Shown here piece by piece: positions 56,578 through 64,000 of a DNA stretch of 64,000 nt. Made by a program: the position numbers and the translations under genes. The notes under the pieces are model-generated. The model worked only from the letters and a program-made list of their open reading frames with translations. It searched no databases and was not told the origin of the DNA. Within the stretch, counting starts at the first letter, position 1. Every line of letters begins with the position of its first letter. Source of the stretch: Eutreptiella sp. 'Long Island Sound 2002' (Eukaryota; Euglenozoa; Euglenophyceae; Eutreptiales; Eutreptiaceae); the NCBI GenBank assembly GCA_964036045.1, contig OZ038395.1, forward strand, positions 12,271,246 to 12,335,245, read 5' to 3'.

Positions 56578-56695
56578 ATCGTCGTGGCCCAGTGGATACA
56601 CCGCACCTCTTCTGTCCCGTGGAGGATGGTTCGAACCCCGGGGGGGATAGAGATGCACCAAGCAACCCGAACCCCCTTTTTTTTATAGGGCGCGG
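56578..56695 (+). repeat. tRNA-like sequence with pol III boxes and T-run
   Basis: GTCGTGGCCCAGTGGATACA resembles an A box and GGATGGTTCGAACCCC a B box, about 45 bp apart, followed by a T8 run at about 56682 that could end pol III transcription. The T-stem pairs poorly, so a working tRNA is unlikely; a SINE head or tRNA relic is more likely. A GGTGGTGGGTTCGAGCTGACC word near 56868, and its copy near 57320, look like another B-box relic. Confidence 0.45.
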
Positions 56696-57593
56696 GAGAG
56701 AGGGAAAGAGACACAGAGTTAGAGAGAGAGAGGGTAGAGCACGGTGAGAAAGGAACAGAGAGGCGCAACAGTAGAGGAAGAGCAGGGGAGAGCACGAGAG
56801 AATGGGAGGGAGAGAGTAGGAGAGAGACCCACAGAGCGAGAGACCGGGGCTAACCGGCGCAAAGGGAGGTGGTGGGTTCGAGCTGACCAGGGTTCGGGCT
56901 GAGCAGGGTGGGTTCGAGCAGAGCGAGGTGAAAGGGACGCCACGGAGACACGGAACAGTCAAGAAATGAAAAAGCAGGGCGCCGTAGCGCCCCCGAGCCA
57001 CAGGCACAACATGTTGTCACGTGTTGCACAGCCACAGCACGACTGGGGCGGCGAGAGTGCGGCCCATGTGAGGAAGACGAAAGCAAGAAGGCATGAATGT
57101 GTGGGCGGCATGCGCATGCAGCGTGGGGAGCAGACGTGGTATGCGCCACACGCATAACAGCAATGATTTGTTGAGTTGCCTGACAGACGGAGCGCATGCT
57201 GAAATTCTGAGACGCCTTTGCGCCAACCAAGGCGCCATTGCGCCCCTAAGGATGGAGTATGACACGACCTCACGACCTGCAGGGCAAGGGTTAGAGACTA
57301 ACCGGCACTGTGGGTGGGTGGTGGGTGCGAGCTGACCTTGATGTCCAGAGGAACAGTGCCAATGCACAGCCAGCAGCCACCTGGTGTGGTACAGAACTGG
57401 TCTGCGCTGCAGTACAGCAAGCAAAACACTGAACAATGTGGTTATGACCATGCGCCTGTGACACGGGGGCGTATGCGAGCCCAGTTTCCGTTGCCTCATG
57501 GCCCCCCCCCAACCCCCCCCCCTACCCCCCCCCCAACCCCCCCCCCTACCTCCAAGGTAGGGGGGGGTGACTTCGTGCGATATATGCACAACC

Positions 57594-59775
57594 ACTAAAC
57601 AGACAACTGGTCTTGTTCCTGCGCTCTGTCGTGCGTTTGCCACTGTTTGCGCAAGGGTGGGGGGACGGCCCTTAAAACAGTACCGTGGGGCGATTTAGGC
57701 CGGTGTCTTGCTTGTTCTCTGTGGGGATCGGCCATGTCGTAGTCTTGTGCTTTCTGGCTGCCCTCGGGATGGCGAATGAGTTGATGACCCAATTCCATGT
57801 CTCCTGCCACCCCCCCCACCCCCCCCCCCGTCCTGCTCTGTGTGCCCGCGTTACAGGGTGCAATCCCGCAGGTTTTCATGTTGGGGTTGCTTGTTGTCTG
57901 GGAATTGCCCTTTGGAGCAGTGACTGCTGTACTGCAAAAGGAGTCCCCACAACATGCTGCAGGCCCGTAGGGGGTTCTTCAGGGAAAGGGGCTCAACAGC
58001 GTCAACATTGCTTCATTGTCATGGGTGTGATGGAGATGGTGACATGGAAAGGGGTTCCAAACCCAATGCTGAAGTCTTCAAAGCTTACCAAAGTGATTAC
58101 ACCGGATGGTTAGGACGCCCTCTCCCTTGACCCTTGATTCGCTTGAGGGAGTCCCATTGCACAGCTATTTTTTTTTTGTGCTCCTCCCCGTGCCTCTTCA
58201 CTGTAAGAATTCTATGCAGCCACATCTGGTACGGTATGGTGTGCTGCAGCACACAACGCAGGGCTACAAATCATGCTGCTGCGCAATCGCATTTCCTGAA
58301 ACTGGCTGTCTGATTGTGGCGCAGTGGTACATACACCGGCAAAGTGCAATTTGCACGAAACAATGTACAGCTTGCCAACCTTTTCTGTGCGGCTTGTCCC
58401 ACAGGTTTCGACTGAACCGGACCAGCCTTGCTGCTAAGCCCCCCCCCCCCCCCCTGACCCACCCACCCCAAGAGGGAGGGGGCTGGTCACTTGCCTGTTC
58501 AACAAAAAACCAAGTGGGCACATTTGACGCCTTTTCCACTCCCTCTTAGGCTGTGTTTGCCTGTCGTTAGTACTTCAGCTGGGGCAGGTTGCTTTGTAGG
58601 CAAGTGCATGCGTCCCTTTGTGAACCATTCTGCCCATTAGACCACCAAAATATTCCCTGTTGTGCGTTGTATCGGTGAGCCTGTGATCGCTCTTATCAAG
58701 GGCCCATTGGTGAACAGTATCGACACATGCCGTACAAGCGTGGTGATACTCAGATTTGGCATGACCACGCTCCCATGAAGCACATCACTGCAGCGCATCA
58801 CTGTGTGTGTTTTCTCCTCAATATGCTCTCAAGAAAGCAGCAATGCCACCCGCTGGCTTTAAGTTCTGAAAGTCAGGTGTCCACTGGATACCAGGCTGTG
58901 CTACTTGAATTCCTGAACCACTCTCTGAAATGCCGTTAGGTTATGTGTTGTATTGTGTGTCTAGTCCATGTTGCATGGCTGGGCATTCTTTGCTCACCAG
59001 CCCCTTGCAGATTTATATTTTCATGCTTTGCCTTGCAGTCTGTCTCTGGCTTCACCTTGAGGCACAGAGATGTTCAGATTTGGAAGCACCTGGGTGATGC
59101 ATAAACAGCATTGCAATTTACTATTGCAGATGCAGTGTAAATCGGAGGTCTGGGCTGCAGGGAATTTCATCTGAAGGAGCAGATCAGGCGCAGATTAGGT
59201 TAAGGGTCATATTTAGTCTGAAAAGGCAAGGCAAGGAAAGGCAAGTGACTTATTTCTGACACATTGCTGATGAAGATTGGCAGCTGTTTCTGCCCTTGAA
59301 TGTAGCACATTTGCAAGCCCTTCATGTCACCTCCTGCATTGCACAGCATTTCACATCACATGCGTTCAACCCACACACAAACAATGCAAATGCTCATGGA
59401 ACTTGCAAGCAATTCTGTACCATGCAGTTGTTCATTTCATTGTCTTAGGGGGCAAAAGGTGCACGGTGCGCAGTTTCATTTTATGCAGTGCTAGCACCCC
59501 ATGCTTTGTGGTACTGGGGGCATCATTTTTAACTAGGTATTTTGGAGGTGTTGCCGAATACAGTGCAGCATAATTTTCCTTTGTTTGTACTGGTCTTCGC
59601 TACATGTTGTCCGTTGTTGGTGGATATTGGATTATTATGATGGGTAATCCCCGGATGTCTCATACATATGATCAATGTCACTCCCTACATGGTCTTTTCG
59701 TCCTGGGTCACAATTCCATCACAAGATCCCACACACTCCTTAGCAGGATGCCCTCGTATTACATTTCATTACCCC
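57594..59775. other. Unique, increasingly AT-rich sequence, no gene recognised
   Basis: Begins right after the composite block. C-runs at 57811-57828 and 58440-58455 and a T9 run at 58170 are the only conspicuous features. No domain-bearing ORF was recognised. Composition shifts from GC-rich to moderately AT-rich near 58100. Confidence 0.5.
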
Positions 59776-59778
59776 CCC

Positions 59779-60165
59779 CCCCCCTTGTATAAGCTACGCC
59801 CTTGTCCAAGCTACAGTAGGCGTAGGGACCGTATTAATTTGGTACCTAATTTTAGTTCGGTACCAAACGTAGTGCAGCCACATAAGTCATGCGTTTGGTG
59901 ACGAATTTGCGAGTCACATGAAGCCATGGACACATTTGTTGTGAGTGTTTGCCCACTTGAACCCACAGAGCTCTGATTTTGGGGATATTTGTGCATTCTA
60001 TTACCCTTTCTTGCACCAGCTCACCATGCCATCCTGTCTTTTTGAACCTGGGCGCCCGATGTTGGTAGTTGTATGTGTCGCGCACAAGCTACGCCCGTGT
60101 CCAAGCTACAGTAGGCGTAGGGACCGTATTAATTTGGTACTTTGGCGTAGCTTATACAGGGGGTG
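59779..60165. mobile_element. Small inverted-repeat element (~390 bp)
   Basis: The left end reads CCCCCCTTGTATAAGCTACGCC (59779-59800) and the right end (60144-60165) is its near reverse complement, GGCGTAGCTTATACAGGGGG. Inside each end the words CCAAGCTACAGTAGGCGTAGG and ACCGTATTAATTTGGTAC occur in direct orientation (from 59806 and from 60101). The CTACGCC..GGCGTAG pair itself is a small inverted repeat. No ORF is present, consistent with a MITE-like or satellite-derived element. Confidence 0.5.
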
Positions 60166-60169
60166 GGGT

Positions 60170-61725
60170 ACAAAGAAAATACACTGCGCATTCAACCAGC
60201 CACTTTGGCTTCCTCCAAGCCCTTCAGCTACAATTCTGTCACACACCCCAGCATCCATTGACAATGATAGGTTCGTGGCCATGTTTGGGGGCGCACCAGC
60301 TCATGGATGTTCAAGAATCATCACAAAATCTCTATAGATCTCTATAGACTTCTTTTTAATTCCCTGATTTCACCTGCAGGCTGTATAGGAAATGTCGTCT
60401 AGCTAGCACACAATGGGAACCACCACATTTCAATACCTCGAGGACATCTACTAGCAATATATAGCTACAATTGTTGTATTAGGGGGAATATTTGCACTGC
60501 ACGCGCACTGCGTGCTACTTTTAGATTATGTTCCCCCCCAAAGAGCCCCTAAGCACACCCCTCGGAAACGCCCTTAGAATTAGGTGACCCAAACTGCCCC
60601 AGCTCAAGTAGGTAGGTAGGTAGGTAGGTGCACTCGGTCGTGGAGAGGCGCCCCATGGTTCCCCGTACCATCGCCTCTGTGACGGTACAGGAAGAGGCTC
60701 TGCGCTTGAAGAGGGAGGCCCCATGATGCCCCTAGGGGCCCCGAGTATCTGAAAGTATGGGTCTCTAGTACAACCAGGCGCCCAAATAGTTGCACTGCGC
60801 TTAAGGCGCCCGCATTAGTCTCACTTCACGATGGACACATTTGTGTTGGGTAGTTGTTGTTGTGCAATATTATGTGTTTGCACTGTTGTGATCTTCAACT
60901 GTAAGCGTCTTTGCACATTTGCAAGCATGATGCAAGCCATTGGAGTTAGAAGCAGGTTGGAGCATTTGTAAGTTTTGGTAAGTAGTTGCGAAGTTGAAGA
61001 GCTGTAGAATGGCCGATGTTTTTGTTTTAGGGTGCAAGGTGAGAGAATACGGAGGCATGTCAGCATTTGGCGGCACGGGACACATCACACACAACACATT
61101 TGGGAGCACACACCACGGTGTGAACAAAGGCATCTCTTTACTGCACCTCTAGCGGTTTTTTTTATTCAAAAATGATGAATAACGATGAGCATGAAATTGA
61201 ATAGGGAGGTTTGGGGAAATGCAAATAGGGCTAGCAGCATTGGGATATCGACGAAATCCCGGAGGATATGGGAAACCAAGATGCATGTGCAGCATGCAGG
61301 CAAGTACACGCACACACACATACACACACGCGCGCGCAATGCGGAAATGCTAGCACCCGAAAATGCTCTGCGCGCAGATGCATAATCCATTTTAAAAACA
61401 ACAAATCTACTACTAGATTGTACCAATATTTTTAAAACAAACTATTGGCACGATCTAGTTTCCGAAGGCGGAATCAACAAGTTGGTGCAAAAAAAGGAGT
61501 GGCAATTGGGAGCCACGGCAACCCAACAATTGAGCGAATATTGATTTGATGTGCTCATTGCAATCCAAACAAGAGGCGTTGCCAAAGCGAACAAATCACC
61601 ACACATTTTTAATTAGCGGCATAGGTAATGATGCTCAACAGGCCATGGTTGGTGCAAGCATGTGCTGATGGTCATTTTTAATTGGTCAAAGGTGGCCCAT
61701 GCGCAGCATTTGTGTATTGATATAT
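60170..61725. other. AT-rich unique sequence with microsatellites
   Basis: Contains (TCTATAGA)-like words at 60330-60350, (GTAG)n at 60608-60629 and a CA/CG dinucleotide tract at 61306-61338. No gene recognised. Confidence 0.5.
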
Positions 61726-61728
61726 TAC

Positions 61729-62918
61729 TACACCCCTCTCCCCTTAAATTTAGCTAACAACAACAACAAGCAAGCAACAACACGTCTCCGTGCCGTTTTG
61801 GCCATTGCTCCGTCCCAACGCTTCGGATCTTGTCCCTATGTAGCCATCTTGGAGCCTAGGTGGTGGCCTTGCCAAATCCAAGTCTTGAGCCAAAAACTCA
61901 CCGGTGGCGGCCCGGGGCGGTGGCGCCAAGTCGGGAGGTGCCCTCCCAAACCTGCGCAATTTTTGGCCAAAAACAGCCAATTTTCGCCCAAAACGGCCCT
62001 AGTAAGGGTTCAAAACAGCCAAACGAAGGCAAACGGCTGCTACACTCCACGTGCGGCTTGACTTTCTCGTGACCAAGGGACGTTTGGTGCCCTCTAACTC
62101 CACGATATGTCCGAGAAACGGCCCAAAAAGGCGCCAAAAAGCCCCAAAAACTGCGCAATGAGCACCAGCACCCCGAAACCAAGAACGGGCCGTATCTTGG
62201 GCTACGTGGCTCAAAAACGAATTCCGAGGGCACCTAGTCCACCCGCAACCCCCCACTTTTTATGGTTTCCAAGCCTCAGAATCGCCCAACGATGCACGTA
62301 GACCCCCGTACCAGTGGTCACTTGGTGCAGCCGGAGGGCCGGCCAGCCCACACCGGCACGCACAGTGGGGGCCAAAGGTGGGTCCACCAGGGTCCCCGGG
62401 GCGAAAAAAAAGATTTTTTCCACAGTTGTTCCTAGACCACTTGGGATGCTCAAACAAGTGTTTTTAGGCCGTTTTGAGCCCGTGGTGGCGCGTTTTGGGC
62501 CATGGAAAATCCCAAAATACCTTGAAAATGGGCCGTTTTGGGACCAACAATGCGTCAAAAATGGGTGAAAAACGCGTTTTTCCAAAAGTGATCCTGGACC
62601 ATTTATGATGCTCAAACAAGTGGTTTTAGCCCATTTTGAGCCCGTGGCGACAGGTTTGGGCTCATGGAAAATCCCAAAATGCCTTGAAAATGGGCCATTT
62701 TGGGACCAAAAATGGGTCAAAAATGGGTCAAAAACGCGTTTTTCCAAAAGTGATCCCAGACCATTTGGGATGCTCAAACAAGTGTTTTTAGCCCGTTTTG
62801 AGCCCGTTTTGACCGAGGTTAGCCCCTTCCACCACATGTATGCACCACTTTGTGCCCTTCGCACGTATCTTAGAGCCGTGTGGTGGAGCCACCTAGAGCT
62901 GGGAGAGGGGTGTAGATT
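61729..62918. mobile_element. Repeat element copy 1 (~1.19 kb) with short terminal inverted repeats
   Basis: The left end TACTACACCCCTCTCC, followed by CTTAAATTTAGCT, is mirrored at the right end by AGCTGGGAGAGGGGTGTAG (62901-62919). The body includes TCCACGATATGTCCGAGAAA, GGGCCGTATCTTGGGCTACG and a ~160-bp internal tandem repeat (GATGCTCAAACAAGTG at about 62447, 62608 and 62771). It is bordered by TA-rich DNA on both sides. No ORF encodes a recognisable transposase. Confidence 0.6.
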
Positions 62919-62921
62919 GGA

Positions 62922-62924
<3 letters not shown>

Positions 62925-62974
<50 letters not shown>

Positions 62975-62980
62975 TGTATG

Positions 62981-63028
<48 letters not shown>

Positions 63029-63031
63029 ATG

Positions 63032-63110
<79 letters not shown>
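62925..63110. repeat. (TA)n tract with TATG interruptions
   Basis: About 185 bp of TA dinucleotides interrupted by ATGTATG words near 62972-62985 and 63027-63037. It lies exactly between the right end of one repeat element and the left end of the next. Confidence 0.97.
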
Positions 63111-63112
<2 letters not shown>

Positions 63113-64000
63113 CTACACCCCTCTCCTCTTAAATCTAGCTAACAAGCAACAAGCAAGCAAGCAAGCAAGCAACAAGCAACAAGCACTTCTCCTTTCCGTT
63201 TTGGCCATTGCTCCGCCTCATCGCTCCGGGCTCTATTCTACTCTAGCGGTCCTAGAGCCTAGGTGATGACCTTGCCAAATCCAAGTTTTGAGCCAAAAAC
63301 TCACCGGTGGCGCCCCGGGGCGGGGGCGCCAAGTTGGGAGGTGCCCTCCCAAAACTGCGCATTTTGTGCCAAAAAAGAGCCTTTTTTGGCCCCAAAACGG
63401 CCCCGAAACCCAGTCATAACGGCCAAACGAAGGCAAACGGTTCCTACACTCCACGTGCGCCACCATTGCCCCGTGAACAAGAGCCCTTTCTTGCCCTCTA
63501 GCTCCACGATATGTCCGAGAAACGGCCCAAAAATGGCCAAAAATGGCCTAACTGTGCGTTATTTGTGTCCAACATAGCCAAATCCAAGAACGGGCCGTAT
63601 CTTGGGCTACGTGGCTCAAAACCAAGTTCCGAGGGCACCTATTCCACCCGCAACCCCCCATTTTTTGTGGTTTCCAAGCCTCAGAATCACCCAACGATAT
63701 CCCTACACCCTCGTATCAGTGGTCACTTCGTGTAGCCGGAGCGCAGCACAGCCCGCGCACAGTGGGGGTCAACGGTGGGTCCACCGGGGTCCCCGGGGCG
63801 AAAAAATCATTTTTTCCAAAGTTGTTCCCAGACCATCTGGGATGCTCAAACACGTGTTTTTAGCCCGTTTTGAGCCGGTGGTGACGCGTTTTGGGCATTG
63901 GAAAATCCCAAAATGCCTTGAAAATGGACCGTTTTGGGACCAAAAATGGGTCAAAAATGGGTCAAAAGCGCATTTTTCCAAAAGTGATCCTGGACCATTT
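63111..64000. mobile_element. Repeat element copy 2 (cut by window end)
   Basis: Starts with TACTACACCCCTCTCC, like 61729, and follows copy 1 in the same orientation with the same landmarks (TTTTGGCCATTGCTCCG, CCACGATATGTCCGAGAAAC, CGTATCTTGGGCTACGTGGC, GATGCTCAAACACGTG at 63841). Divergence and indels are visible, so the copies are not recent duplicates. Confidence 0.7.

Larger units (their letters stand above)
51862..57578. mobile_element. Composite block bounded by 24-bp inverted repeats
   Basis: GCACGAAGTC, then G or A, then C8 and TACCT (24 bp) at 51862-51885 is repeated in reverse complement at 57555-57578 with one mismatch. Outside, the 9-bp word TGCACAACC occurs in direct orientation on both sides (51845-51853 and 57585-57593), separated from the inverted repeats by 8 and 6 bp. 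The 5.7 kb between contains C-rich arrays, a tandem repeat, reverse-transcriptase and RNase H remnants and an unknown ORF. The termini look like those of a mobile element, but the enclosed reverse-transcriptase material may be nested insertions. Confidence 0.4.

Noticed and set aside
57685-58113. 142-codon ORF as a gene
   Set aside because: It crosses a C-run and CCCACCCC tract, has a low-complexity Cys/His/Pro middle and no domain.

Overview
The window is nuclear DNA of a eukaryote, most likely a photosynthetic alga. One very GC-rich, multi-exon gene on the + strand fills positions 1151-44140. It encodes a PHYLLO-type fusion of phylloquinone/menaquinone enzymes: the MenF C-terminal part (isochorismate synthase), then MenD, then MenH, then MenC. 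Exons join at standard GT..AG borders. MenF here keeps its chorismate-binding C-terminus, which higher-plant PHYLLO has lost; that favours an alga. The species cannot be named from sequence alone.

Layout. 1-1150: no recognised exon; the 5' part of the gene probably lies upstream. 1151-3848: two MenF exons separated by an intron carrying a near-identical 165-bp inverted repeat pair. 3849-20321: one 16.5-kb intron, about 93% of it a 27-bp tandem array (4884-20245, roughly 569 units). 20322-22735: last MenF exon and two MenD exons. 22736-25706: intron with about 1.95 kb of a 9-bp G-poor repeat. 25707-27332: MenD C-terminus fused to MenH. 27333-28842: intron with a MITE-like element, a tRNA-like sequence, a G-tailed dispersed repeat and alternating TATACG DNA. 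28843-29337: MenH tail plus MenC N-terminus. 29338-43841: 14.5 kb holding a 31-bp array (30830-38004), a 200-N assembly gap, and a C-run array (38263-42424). 43842-44140: MenC C-terminus and stop. The central MenC barrel (catalytic lysines and metal ligands) is not visible and may lie in the gap.

44141-51060 has no recognised gene, only protein-like fragments and one dispersed repeat. 51845-57593 is a block of mobile-element debris: C-rich arrays, a seven-copy tandem repeat, the end of a non-LTR reverse-transcriptase protein, an RNase H ORF, an unknown 213-aa ORF and a tRNA-like sequence. The block is bounded by 24-bp inverted repeats and a 9-bp direct repeat. 57600-64000 is visibly more AT-rich, without recognised genes, and holds a small inverted-repeat element and two copies of a ~1.2-kb repeat separated by a long TA tract.

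Function. If spliced into one polyprotein, the gene would convert chorismate to isochorismate (MenF), isochorismate to SEPHCHC (MenD), SEPHCHC to SHCHC (MenH) and SHCHC to o-succinylbenzoate (MenC), the early naphthoquinone pathway. Its introns are almost entirely satellites and transposable-element remnants. The domain order MenF-MenD-MenH-MenC follows the reaction order and differs from the F-D-C-H order of Arabidopsis PHYLLO.
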